Below, in pieces: positions 28,225 to 36,740 of a stretch of DNA of 64,000 nucleotides (position 1 is its first letter; every line of letters begins with the position of its first letter). The stretch lies in the NCBI RefSeq assembly GCF_020447315.1, contig NZ_JAJADQ010000008.1, forward strand, positions 124,001 through 188,000. Reading direction: 5' to 3'. Source of the DNA: Hymenobacter nitidus (GTDB lineage: Bacteria > Bacteroidota > Bacteroidia > Cytophagales > Hymenobacteraceae). The notes beneath the pieces are model-generated. The model saw only the letters and a program-made list of their open reading frames with translations. It was not told the origin of the DNA and did not search any database. The translations under genes were made by a program, and so were the position numbers.

Positions 28225-29232
28225 CTACTTGGCGGCCTTCACGCCTTCGGTGGTCATCACCACGCGCTTCATCGTGCCGTCCTTGTTGTATTCCAGCTTG
28301 TCGATGCACACGGAGCGGCGGAAAGAGCCGCCGTCGGTCGGGATGCTGCCGTTGTGGTAGATGAAGTAGCTCTGGCCCTTGAAGTCGATGATGGCCTGGT
28401 GGTTGGTGTTGGAGTTGCCGGCCACCTCGTTCAGCAGGCCCTTAAACTCCCACGGCCCCTCGATGCTGCGGCTCATGGCGTAGGCAATCTTCTCGGGAAA
28501 CTGGTAGGCGTAGCTCAGGTAGTACCAGTTGCCGCGCTTGTGCACCCAGGGTGCCTCCGTAAACTTGGGCAGCGTGGTCACCTTGTTGATGGGGCCGTCC
28601 AGCTCGGTCATGTTGGCCTTAAGCTTGGCCCAGTAGCAGATCGTGTTGCCCCAGTACAGGTAGGCCTGGCCTTTGTCGTCCACAATCACCGTGGGGTCAA
28701 TATCGTCCCAGCTGATTTTGGCCTCGGTGGTCATGTCGTTGGTAATCAAGGCCGAGCCGCGGGCGTCTTTGAACGGGCCCGTGGGGCTGTCGGCCACAGC
28801 TACGCCAATGGCTTTGCCGGGAATGGTGCCGTGCTCCACGGCCGCGTACCAGTAGAACTTGCCGTTGCGCTCAATCACCTGCGAGGCCCAGGCATCGGCC
28901 TTGGCCCAGGCAAAGGCCTTCACGTTGAGCGGGGAGGGGTGCTCTTTCCAGGTCACCATATCCTGCGACGAGTAGCAGAGCCACTCGTTCATCACGTAGC
29001 GCTCCTGCCGGGCCGGGGCTTCATCGTGGCCGGCGTACAGGTACACGGTGCCCTTGTGCACCAAAGCGGCGGGGTCGGCCGTGTATTTGTCCTTGATGAT
29101 GGGGTTGCCGGCCACCGGCTCGGGCAGGGCCTGCCCCCGCGCCCCGAAGGGCGCCAGGGCAGGGGCGGAGGCCAGCAGCAGACCAGCCAGCAGCAAGCGG
29201 CCCGTGGGTCGTGAATTAATTTGCATCTTCAT
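28225..29232 (-). CDS. GH43 family glycosidase, arabinofuranosidase-like
   Basis: 335 residues with a signal peptide (about 1-34). Catalytic acids Asp53 in TADPAA, Asp179 in DIDPT and Glu226 in FTEAPW mark GH43. Features such as YLYAGHDEAP and YFIYHNGSIPTDGGSFRRSV resemble the arabinofuranosidase/arabinoxylan-type branch, different from the arabinanase-like copies here. Only 12 bp separate it from the GH51 stop codon, and about 42 bp from the next GH43 start, so it is in one operon. Substrate branch not resolvable from sequence. Confidence 0.92.
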   Translation of the reverse strand: MKMQINSRPTGRLLLAGLLLASAPALAPFGARGQALPEPVAGNPIIKDKYTADPAALVHKGTVYLYAGHDEAPARQERYVMNEWLCYSSQDMVTWKEHPSPLNVKAFAWAKADAWASQVIERNGKFYWYAAVEHGTIPGKAIGVAVADSPTGPFKDARGSALITNDMTTEAKISWDDIDPTVIVDDKGQAYLYWGNTICYWAKLKANMTELDGPINKVTTLPKFTEAPWVHKRGNWYYLSYAYQFPEKIAYAMSRSIEGPWEFKGLLNEVAGNSNTNHQAIIDFKGQSYFIYHNGSIPTDGGSFRRSVCIDKLEYNKDGTMKRVVMTTEGVKAAK

Positions 29233-29244
29233 GACGGCCAGGGT

Positions 29245-31362
29245 TTAGCGTTTGCCGGGAATACGCAGCACCGTGAAGGAGTGCGGGGCCAGGGTGTAGG
29301 TCACGTTGGCCGACGACACTTTGAACGACGCGTCCTTGGGCGCCACGTTCAGGGGCTGGTCCAGGGTGTTCACGGCATTCAGGTCGTTGCTGGCCAGCAC
29401 CGTGGCCTTGCCGGCCTTGCCCAGCTTTTTGGCGCCCTGCAGGTTAATAGTCACGGGGCGGGCTTCGGGCGAGTAGTTCACCAGCTTCACGATGATTTCT
29501 CCGGTCTTGTCGTCGGCCACGGCGCTGCTGAACAGGTTGTCCTGGCCGTTTTTGGCGTTGTCGGCGCGCTGCATGGGCAGCATGGTGGTGCCGGGGTTGG
29601 TGCTGTACATCTTCTGCACGTAGTAGTTAGGCGTGCCGTAGGAGCGCAGGTTGTCAAACCAGATCATGTCGGGCGTCCACTGCCAGGCGTCTACGTGGGC
29701 AAACAGCGGGGCGTAGGAGGCCATAATCACCTTGTCGGCGTTGCGCTCCAGCCCGGTCATAAACGCCGCCTCGGAAATGGCGCAGTCCCAGCTGTTCTTG
29801 TTGTCGGGGCTGCCGATGGCCACGCTCTGGGCAGCATACTCGCCGGCAAAGATCTTGGTGCCGGTGGTGGGGTAGTTGTCGTACCGGCCCACATTCTGGC
29901 GGAACCACTCGGGCTTGGCGTAGTAGTGCTCGTCAATCACCTCGGCCTTCAGCTCGCGCAGCCGCTTGCTGGCCGCGTCAAACAGCTCCCCGTCGGGGCT
30001 GGGGCCGGCGCTGCTCACGATGTTCATGGTAGGATACTTAGCCTTCACGGCTTTCATAAACGGCTCGTAGCGTTCCAGGTACTGTGGGCCCCACTGCTCG
30101 TTGCCGATGCCGATGTACTTCAGGTTGAAGGGCGTGGGGTGGCCCATGGCCACGCGCTTGGCGCCCCAGGTGCTGCTGGCCGGGCCGTTGGCAAACTCAA
30201 TCAAGTCCAGCGCGTCCTGAATAAAGGTTTCCAGGGTCGGGTCGTCGTCGGCGTGGTTGTGGCCGCGGGACGCTGCCGGGGCGTTGGGGCCGCCAGCCGT
30301 GCTGCCGGCCACCGGGGCCAGCTCGGCCGAGTTGAACTGGCAGGCCATGCCCACATTCAGAATCGGGACGGGCTCGGCGCCAATGTCTTCCGAGAGCTGG
30401 AAGTACTCATAGAAGCCCAGGCCAAACGACTGGTAGTAATCGGGCGTCGAGCGGTGCTTGAACTCCATGTTCCAGCGGTTCACCAGCGGCACGCGGGAGG
30501 CCACGTCGCCGATGGTTTCCTTCCACTGGTAGCGCTCGGTCAGGTTGCGGCCCTCCACGATGCAGCCGCCGGGAAAGCGCAGAAAGCCAGGGTTCATGTC
30601 CTTGAGCAGCTGCACCAGATCGGTGCGCAGGCCGTTTTCGCGCTTGTTCCAGGTGTCTTTCGGAAACAGGCTCACCACATCCACGTCCAGGGTACCGGCG
30701 CCTTCCATCGTGAGCTTGAGGCGGGCCCGGGGCGCCGTGCCGGTTGATTTAAGCACCACGCTGTACTTTTTCCACTCGCCCGTCAGGCCCGTAATCCGGG
30801 TTTGGGCCAGCACGTTGCCCGAGCCGGCCGCTTCCGGGCCCGCGCCCCGCTGGCCTTCCTCTTCCAGGGTCACGTTCAGGCCGCTCACGCTGCCGGGGCC
30901 ACGCCGCAGATACACCGAAAACGTGTAGTCGGCGCCCTGCTTGATGCCCATGCCCCGGAAGCCTTCGTTGATGAAGCCGGCATCGGGGCTGGCCGTGGCG
31001 GCCGTCATGCGCAGGAAGTGGTTGTTGGCGTTGCTGATGGGTTGCTGGCTCGACACGGTGTAGGTGGAGAGGGCCGCCGCGCCCCGGATGCCGCGCCAGC
31101 CCAGCAGGTGCTCATCCAGCTCAAACGACTTGTTTTTCACCAGCTCGGGGTACAGGCCCCCGTCGGCGGCAAAGTTGATGTCCTCGAAAAAGAGGCCGTA
31201 CATCGTCTTGGCAATCGGGGCGCCGGGCTTGTTGACCTGCACCGTGAGCGTAGTGGCCGCGCCGGGCTTGCTTTGGGCCAGGGCCGGGGCCAGGCCAAGC
31301 GTGCTGCAGAAGGCTAGGCCGCTGGCCAGCTGCGCAAATCGGGTGGGAAGGGATGTGGACAT
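29245..31362 (-). CDS. GH51 alpha-L-arabinofuranosidase, exported
   Basis: 705 residues: signal peptide (about 1-30), the GH51 N-terminal segment (KTMYGLFFEDINFAADGG), an inserted carbohydrate-binding-like beta domain (about 90-235) and a TIM barrel. The acid/base is Glu422 in IGNEQWGPQY and the likely nucleophile Glu478 in VIDEHYY; a C-terminal beta domain ends the protein. It removes terminal alpha-L-arabinofuranose from arabinan and other side chains, probably in the periplasm. It leads the leftward operon and has a perfect operator palindrome about 120 bp upstream. Confidence 0.95.
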   Translation of the reverse strand: MSTSLPTRFAQLASGLAFCSTLGLAPALAQSKPGAATTLTVQVNKPGAPIAKTMYGLFFEDINFAADGGLYPELVKNKSFELDEHLLGWRGIRGAAALSTYTVSSQQPISNANNHFLRMTAATASPDAGFINEGFRGMGIKQGADYTFSVYLRRGPGSVSGLNVTLEEEGQRGAGPEAAGSGNVLAQTRITGLTGEWKKYSVVLKSTGTAPRARLKLTMEGAGTLDVDVVSLFPKDTWNKRENGLRTDLVQLLKDMNPGFLRFPGGCIVEGRNLTERYQWKETIGDVASRVPLVNRWNMEFKHRSTPDYYQSFGLGFYEYFQLSEDIGAEPVPILNVGMACQFNSAELAPVAGSTAGGPNAPAASRGHNHADDDPTLETFIQDALDLIEFANGPASSTWGAKRVAMGHPTPFNLKYIGIGNEQWGPQYLERYEPFMKAVKAKYPTMNIVSSAGPSPDGELFDAASKRLRELKAEVIDEHYYAKPEWFRQNVGRYDNYPTTGTKIFAGEYAAQSVAIGSPDNKNSWDCAISEAAFMTGLERNADKVIMASYAPLFAHVDAWQWTPDMIWFDNLRSYGTPNYYVQKMYSTNPGTTMLPMQRADNAKNGQDNLFSSAVADDKTGEIIVKLVNYSPEARPVTINLQGAKKLGKAGKATVLASNDLNAVNTLDQPLNVAPKDASFKVSSANVTYTLAPHSFTVLRIPGKR

Positions 31363-31482
31363 GTGGAGAGTTGATGAAATGAGCGAAGCAGGTGGGATAG
31401 AAAAGGTGGCGCCCCGGCGAAATTCGGGCAGTTTTTTCCCCGGTCAGGACTCAGCGGAGAGCAACGTCTGTCTGAATTAGGG

Positions 31483-31496
31483 CACAATCGATTGTG
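31483..31496. promoter_or_regulatory. Operator palindrome 6 (GH51 operon)
   Basis: CACAATCGATTGTG, a perfect 14-bp palindrome. Read leftward it is preceded by TTACTTTA, like a -7 element running into the operator. Placed for the GH51-GH43-GH43 operon; it could also contribute to the rightward regulator gene. Confidence 0.8.
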
Positions 31497-31671
31497 TAAA
31501 GTAATAAGAAAAACGCAACATGCTCTGCCAGTCCGGCAAAAAAACCTGCGAATTATTACTCCCGCGGGTATTGAGAGGAGGCGTGACTTTCGTTTTTGTG
31601 GTACGAAATCAGCCTGTTAGAATAGTTCAGGCCGGTGCAGTGCCATTGAATATTAGATAATACTATCTTTA

Positions 31672-31685
31672 CACAAAGCATTGTG
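31672..31685. promoter_or_regulatory. Operator palindrome 7 (regulator autoregulation)
   Basis: CACAAAGCATTGTG, the most divergent copy (centre GC rather than CG), 16 bp before the regulator ATG. It directly abuts TATCTTTA (31664-31671), which looks like the -7 box. A weaker operator at its own gene would fit autoregulation. Confidence 0.75.
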
Positions 31686-31700
31686 TAGTGCATTCCCTCT

Positions 31701-32807
31701 ATGGCCCCCCGAAAAAAACAAGCCCCGGCTCCAACTACCACCAGTCCCGTTTCCATGGCCGACCTAGCCCGGGAGCTGGGCGTGTCCATGACCACGATTT
31801 CGCGGGCGCTGAGTGACCATCACAGCATCGGGCCGGCCATGAAGCAGAAGGTGCTCAAGCTGGCCAAGAAATACAACTACCAGCCCAACCGCCTGGCCTC
31901 GGCCCTGCGCAAGGGGAAAAGTCAGCTGATAGGCATCATTGTGCCCTACATTGAGGGGCGCTTTTTCCCGTCGGTGGTGCACGGCATCGAAACGGCGGCC
32001 AGCAAGGCGGGCTACAACGTCATTATCTGCCAGTCGAACGAGGACGTGGCCCAGGAGCGGCGCAACCTCGAAATTCTGCTCAGCGCCCAGGTCGCCGGCA
32101 TTTTGGTGTCGTTGTCGCGCACCACGCTCGACGTGCGCCACTTCGAGAAAGTACGCAGCCGCGGCCTGCCCCTGGTGTTTTTCGACCGAATTGTGGAGGG
32201 CGACAACGTGAATGCCGTAGTGCTCGACGACCAGGAAGGCGGCTACGTTTCGACGCGCCACCTGCTGAGCCAGGGCTGCCGCCGCATTGCCCACCTGGCC
32301 GGGCCTCAGCACCTGAACATCTACAAAAACCGCCGCCAGGGCTACCTCGACGCCCTGCGCGAAGCCGGCCTGCCCGAAGACGAAAACCTGATTGTCTACA
32401 TGGATATGAGCCAGGAGCAGGGCGTGGCGGCCATGCGCCAGCTGCTGGCCCTGCCCGAGCCCCCCGACGCCGTATTTGCCGCCGGCGACTACAGCGCCCT
32501 GGGCGCCATGCAGGAAGCCCACCGCCAGGGGCTGCAGGTGCCGCAGGACGTGGCCATCAGCGGCTTCAGCAACGAGATATTCACCGTCATCACCCAGCCC
32601 GCCATGACCACCATCGACCAGCGCTGCGAGGAAATGGGGCAGGCCGCCGTGCGGCTGCTGCTCGAAGTCATCGACGCCGCCGGGGCGCCCTTCACCCCCC
32701 GGCAGGTGGCTTTGCGGCCCGAGCTGGTGGTGCGCAATTCCTCGGTGCGCGAGCCCGAAACCGAGCTGACGACGAAGAAAAGCCGCATCAGTACCTTCAT
32801 TCCCTAG
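31701..32807 (+). CDS. LacI-family transcriptional regulator of the arabinose locus
   Basis: 368 residues. The N-terminal LacI helix-turn-helix (about 17-64: MADLARELGVSMTTISRALS, then the hinge helix PNRLASALRKG) is followed by a periplasmic-binding-protein-like sensor domain (about 78-350: SQLIGIIVPYIEGRFF ... AISGFSNE ... TTIDQ). It should bind the CACAAWCGATTGTG palindromes found beside seven start regions in the same locus, including its own. The inducer is unknown; arabinose or a pathway intermediate is likely. Characterised arabinose control in Bacteroides uses a Nudix-family AraR and in Bacillus a GntR/LacI hybrid, so a plain LacI protein is notable. The same name araR would be misleading, so none is given. 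Confidence 0.93.
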   Translation: MAPRKKQAPAPTTTSPVSMADLARELGVSMTTISRALSDHHSIGPAMKQKVLKLAKKYNYQPNRLASALRKGKSQLIGIIVPYIEGRFFPSVVHGIETAASKAGYNVIICQSNEDVAQERRNLEILLSAQVAGILVSLSRTTLDVRHFEKVRSRGLPLVFFDRIVEGDNVNAVVLDDQEGGYVSTRHLLSQGCRRIAHLAGPQHLNIYKNRRQGYLDALREAGLPEDENLIVYMDMSQEQGVAAMRQLLALPEPPDAVFAAGDYSALGAMQEAHRQGLQVPQDVAISGFSNEIFTVITQPAMTTIDQRCEEMGQAAVRLLLEVIDAAGAPFTPRQVALRPELVVRNSSVREPETELTTKKSRISTFIP

Positions 32808-32871
32808 GCCGCGCTATTGCTGCTCTAGCCCGCCTTTCCGTTCCCGTTCGGCCTACCTAAAATTCCCCCGT

Positions 32872-33966
32872 ATGAGAAAACTACTCCTCCTGCTATGGTT
32901 GTGGCTGGCTGCCACGGGCGGCTTCGGCCAAAAAGCCAAGGTGAAAGTAAAGGGTTCGGCGCAAGCAGTGGCAGCGGCGCAGGTGTGGCCGGCGGCCAAG
33001 GCCCAAGCCTGGTACAAAGCCCACCCCTGGATTAGCGGGGCCAACTTCGCACCCAGCACGGCCATCAACCAGCTGGAAATGTGGCAGGCCGCTACCTTCG
33101 ACCCCGCCACCATCGACCGGGAGCTGGGGCTGGCCGAGGGAATCGGCTTCAACACCATGCGCGTGTTTCTGCACAGCCTGGCCTGGCAGCAGGACCCCAG
33201 CGGCTTCAAAAAGCGCCTGAACGAGTATCTGGCCATCAGTGACAAGCACCACATCCAGACCATTTTTGTGTTTTTTGATGACTGCTGGAACAAGGAGCCC
33301 AAGGCCGGCCCGCAGCCCGCTCCCAAGCCCGGTATTCACAACTCGGGCTGGGTGCAGGACCCCGGCGACCCGGCCTCGCGCGACTCGGCCACGTTTGTGC
33401 AGCTGAAATCCTACGTGCAGGACGTACTGCGCGAATTCCGCAACGATAAGCGCATTCTGTTCTGGGACCTGTTCAATGAGCCCGGCAACTCGGGCAAGCG
33501 CACGGCCTCGCTGCCGCTGGTGCGCAACGTGTTTGCCTGGGCCCGGGAGGTAAACCCCGACCAGCCTCTGAGCGTGGGCCTCTGGGCCTGGGATTTTGCC
33601 GAGCTCAACGCCCTGCAGCTGCGCAATTCCGACATCATTACCTACCACAGCTACGAGGACGAGGCCTGGCACCTGCGCGTGGTGCAGCTGCTCAAAAGCT
33701 ACGGCCGCCCGCTCATTTGCACCGAGTACATGGCCCGGCCCCGCAACAGCCGCTTTGCCACCATCATGCCCATGCTCAAGCGCGAAAACGTGGGGGCCAT
33801 CAACTGGGGCCTGGTGGCGGGCAAAACCAACACCAAGTACGCCTGGGACACGCCCCTGGCCGATGGCAGCGAGCCAACTGAGTGGTTTCATGAGGTGTTT
33901 CGCCCCGATGGTACGCCCTACCGGCAGGACGAGGTGGAGCTGATCCGGAAGCTAAACGGCAAGTAA
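32872..33966 (+). CDS. GH5-like clan-A glycoside hydrolase, substrate unknown
   Basis: 364 residues with a signal peptide (about 1-20). The TIM-barrel pattern of clan GH-A is visible: NTMRVFLHS (about 95), Glu203 in FWDLFNEPGN as probable acid/base, TYHSYEDE (about 258) and Glu285 in ICTEYM as probable nucleophile. Related proteins are often labelled cellulase-like or 1,4-beta-xylanase without proof. In this locus a backbone-cleaving role on a pectic galactan or other arabinose-bearing chain is possible, but nothing in the sequence fixes the substrate. The next GH43 gene follows after 5 bp, so they are co-transcribed. Confidence 0.85.
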   Translation: MRKLLLLLWLWLAATGGFGQKAKVKVKGSAQAVAAAQVWPAAKAQAWYKAHPWISGANFAPSTAINQLEMWQAATFDPATIDRELGLAEGIGFNTMRVFLHSLAWQQDPSGFKKRLNEYLAISDKHHIQTIFVFFDDCWNKEPKAGPQPAPKPGIHNSGWVQDPGDPASRDSATFVQLKSYVQDVLREFRNDKRILFWDLFNEPGNSGKRTASLPLVRNVFAWAREVNPDQPLSVGLWAWDFAELNALQLRNSDIITYHSYEDEAWHLRVVQLLKSYGRPLICTEYMARPRNSRFATIMPMLKRENVGAINWGLVAGKTNTKYAWDTPLADGSEPTEWFHEVFRPDGTPYRQDEVELIRKLNGK

Positions 33967-33971
33967 GCGTT

Positions 33972-35033
33972 ATGTCTGCCTCGCTGCGCCTGCCGCTGCT
34001 GTTTCTGGTGCTGGAGTTGCTGGTGGGCAGCAGCCCGGCCCAGGCCCAGACCGCGCCCCCGGCTACCTTCACCAACCCCTTGCTGCCCCGCGGCGCCGAC
34101 CCCTGGACGATTTACCACCGGGGCTATTATTACTACACCCACACCACCGGCGGCAACATCACACTCTGGAAAGTCAGGTCGTTGACGGAGCTGGCCACTA
34201 CACCGGGCCAGGTCGTCTGGACGCCGCCGGCCGCCGGCGGCAACGCCCACAACATCTGGGCGCCCGAGCTGCACTACCTGCGCCGCAAGTGGTACCTCTA
34301 CTACGCCGCCGACTCGGGCTCCAACCGGAGCCACCGGCTGTGGGTGCTCGAAAACTCTTCGCCCGACCCCTTGACCGGCACCTGGGTCAGCAAGGGGCAG
34401 ATAACCGACGCTACCAACAAATGGGCCATCGACGGCTCCGTGTTTAAGCACCGGGGCCGGCTCTACTGGGTGTGGTCGGGGTGGGAGGGCGACACCAACG
34501 GGCAGCAAAACATCTACATTGCCCGCCTGAAAAACCCCTGGACGGTAAAGGGGCCGCGCACCCGGATTTCGACGCCCGAATATGCCTGGGAGCGAAACGG
34601 CGACCTGAACGACCCACACAACCCGCCCCACGTAGACGTGAACGAAGGCCCGCAGCTGCTGCGCCGCGGCCGCCGGCTGTTCCTAGTGTACTCGGCCAGT
34701 GGCTGCTGGACCGATTCCTACGCCCTGGGCATGCTCTCGGCCACCGCCGGCGCCAATCTGCTGCGGGCCTCGGCCTGGACCAAGTCGGCCAAGCCGGTGT
34801 TTCGCCAGGACTCGGTGGCGGGCGTGTATGCGCCGGGTCACAATTCCTTTTTTACCTCCCCCGACGGCCGCCAAAGCTGGCTTCTCTACCACGCCAACAG
34901 CGCCCCCCGGCAGGGGTGCGGCAACCTGCGCAGCCCGCGCATGCAGCCCTTCACCTGGCAGGCCGATGGCACCCCATACTTTGGGAATCCGGTGCCCACC
35001 AGCCAGCCGTTGCCCCGGCCTTCGGGCGAGTAA
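33972..35033 (+). CDS. GH43 family exo-arabinanase/arabinofuranosidase (paralogue of 8485 gene)
   Basis: 353 residues with a signal peptide (about 1-26, ending AQAQ). GH43 acids: Asp43 in GADPW, Asp154 in WAIDG and Glu225 in VNEGPQ. The domain order and the ends (TFTNPLLPRGADPW; PLPRPSGE) match the lipoprotein enzyme at 8485-9552. This copy lacks the lipobox Cys and is therefore soluble in the periplasm, so the two paralogues appear to split between envelope surface and periplasm. Translationally close to the GH5-like gene. Confidence 0.92.
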   Translation: MSASLRLPLLFLVLELLVGSSPAQAQTAPPATFTNPLLPRGADPWTIYHRGYYYYTHTTGGNITLWKVRSLTELATTPGQVVWTPPAAGGNAHNIWAPELHYLRRKWYLYYAADSGSNRSHRLWVLENSSPDPLTGTWVSKGQITDATNKWAIDGSVFKHRGRLYWVWSGWEGDTNGQQNIYIARLKNPWTVKGPRTRISTPEYAWERNGDLNDPHNPPHVDVNEGPQLLRRGRRLFLVYSASGCWTDSYALGMLSATAGANLLRASAWTKSAKPVFRQDSVAGVYAPGHNSFFTSPDGRQSWLLYHANSAPRQGCGNLRSPRMQPFTWQADGTPYFGNPVPTSQPLPRPSGE

Positions 35034-35111
35034 CCTGCGTATCATTAGGCTGCCGCGCTGCGTTGCCAGACCCAGCCCGGCAGTTTTCTCCCACGTTTAG
35101 CTTTCTTGCCC

Positions 35112-36740
35112 ATGCGTTGTTTCTCCGCTATTCGCTCCCAGTGCCTGCTGATCTTGGGCGTTGGATTTAGCCTGATTTCGGCCTGCCAGCGTCCGGCTAT
35201 GACCACCACTGACACCACCACCGCTGCTGGCGCTACTGCGCCAACAGCCGCCGAGCCGGCCACGGCGGCCAGTCTGCCCAACCCGGTGCTGGCCGGCGAC
35301 TATCCCGACCCGTCGGTAGTGAAGGTGGGCAACGCGTACTGGGCCAGCGCCACGACTTCCAACTGGGGGCCGGCCTTTCCGCTGCTCAAATCGACCAACC
35401 TGACGAGCTGGGAACTAGTGGGCCACGTGTTTCCGGATGGCCCGCCCGCCTGGGCCGACTACTATTTCTGGGCCCCGGAAATCAGCCAGGACAACGATAA
35501 AATCTACGTTTTCTACTCAGCCCACAAGCGCGGCGGCAACCTGGCCGTGGCCGTAGCCAGCGCCGACCGGCCCGAAGGCCCCTACACCGACCACGGCCCG
35601 CTGGTAGCCGAGCCCGACGGCTCGATTGACGGCTTTCCCATGCGCGACGAAAACGGCCAGCTCTACCTCGTCTGGAAAGAAGACGGCAACAGCATTCAGC
35701 AGCCCACGCCCATCTGGGCCCAAAAGCTGAATGATGCGCGCACGGCGCTGGTAGGGGAGAAGAAGGAGCTGTTTCGCAACAACCCGGCCTCCTGGGAAGG
35801 CAACCTGGTGGAAGGGGTGTCGATGGTGCGCCATGCGGGGTATTTTTACGCCTTTTACGCTGCCAACGGCTGCTGCGGACGGGGCTGCACCTACGCTACC
35901 GGCGTGGCCCGCGCCAAAAATCTGCTGGGCCCCTGGGAAAAATACGACCGGAACCCGGTGCTGGTCAACAATGATACCTGGAAGTGCCCGGGCCACGGCA
36001 CGGCCGTGGAGCACGAAGGCCGCTGGTACATGCTGCACCACGCTTACCAAGCCAATAGTCAGGAATTTGTGGGCCGGCAGGGCGTGCTGAGCGAGTTCAC
36101 CTGGACCGAGTCGGGCTGGCCACAGTTCCGCGGGGGCAGCACGCCGGTAGCCGCCGCCACGCCCCAGCCGCGCAATATCACCGACGAATTCACAGGTAAA
36201 ACGCTGGGTCTGACCTGGCAATGGCCCATCGAGCAGCGGCCCAGCTTCAGCCTGGTTTCGGGCCGCCTGCAACTCACTGCCCGCCCCGACCACGCCGGGG
36301 CCGCGCTGGGGCTGAGTACCACTGCGCCGGCCTACACGGCCACCACCACGCTGCTCAGCCCCAGTGGTTTGCCCACCGGTAGCCAGGCTGGCCTAGCTGC
36401 CCACGGCGACCCCGACAACGTGCTGGCTTTGCTGGCCACGGGCAAAAAGCTCACCCTGACGAAAGTGGAAAAAGGCCAGACCAGCGTATTGGCAGAAGCT
36501 CCCTTACCCGCCGGCAAAACCGTGCAGCTCCGCCTGCAGGCCCGCCAGGGCAGCCAGTTTACCTTCGCCTGGAGCACCAACGGTGGCACTACCTGGCAGA
36601 ATCTGCCGGCCGACGGCGCCGCCATCGACGGGCGCTACCTGCCGCCCTGGGACCGGGGCATTCGGGCCGGCCTGCTCGTGCACGGCCCCGCTACGGCCAC
36701 GGCCAGCTTCGAGAATTTCAGCCTGAGCGCGCAGCCGTAG
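35112..36740 (+). CDS. GH43 family lipoprotein with C-terminal concanavalin-like domain
   Basis: 542 residues from the ATG at 35112 (the TTG two codons earlier is less likely). Lipobox GFSLISAC with Cys25. GH43 propeller acids: Asp66 in DYPDPS, Asp173 in SIDGFP and Glu234 in LVEGVS. A C-terminal beta-sandwich (about 355-542, with DEFTGKTLGLTWQWP and AGLLVHG) resembles the GH43 C2/DUF1349 domain typical of beta-xylosidase/arabinofuranosidase types. It differs from the other copies and may attack arabinoxylan or xylose-containing chains. Last gene of the rightward block after the regulator. Confidence 0.9.
   Translation: MRCFSAIRSQCLLILGVGFSLISACQRPAMTTTDTTTAAGATAPTAAEPATAASLPNPVLAGDYPDPSVVKVGNAYWASATTSNWGPAFPLLKSTNLTSWELVGHVFPDGPPAWADYYFWAPEISQDNDKIYVFYSAHKRGGNLAVAVASADRPEGPYTDHGPLVAEPDGSIDGFPMRDENGQLYLVWKEDGNSIQQPTPIWAQKLNDARTALVGEKKELFRNNPASWEGNLVEGVSMVRHAGYFYAFYAANGCCGRGCTYATGVARAKNLLGPWEKYDRNPVLVNNDTWKCPGHGTAVEHEGRWYMLHHAYQANSQEFVGRQGVLSEFTWTESGWPQFRGGSTPVAAATPQPRNITDEFTGKTLGLTWQWPIEQRPSFSLVSGRLQLTARPDHAGAALGLSTTAPAYTATTTLLSPSGLPTGSQAGLAAHGDPDNVLALLATGKKLTLTKVEKGQTSVLAEAPLPAGKTVQLRLQARQGSQFTFAWSTNGGTTWQNLPADGAAIDGRYLPPWDRGIRAGLLVHGPATATASFENFSLSAQP

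Noticed and set aside
29221..30747. 508-codon open frame antisense to the GH51 gene
   Set aside because: His/Gly/Val-rich shadow frame; GH51 catalytic motifs prove the minus strand.
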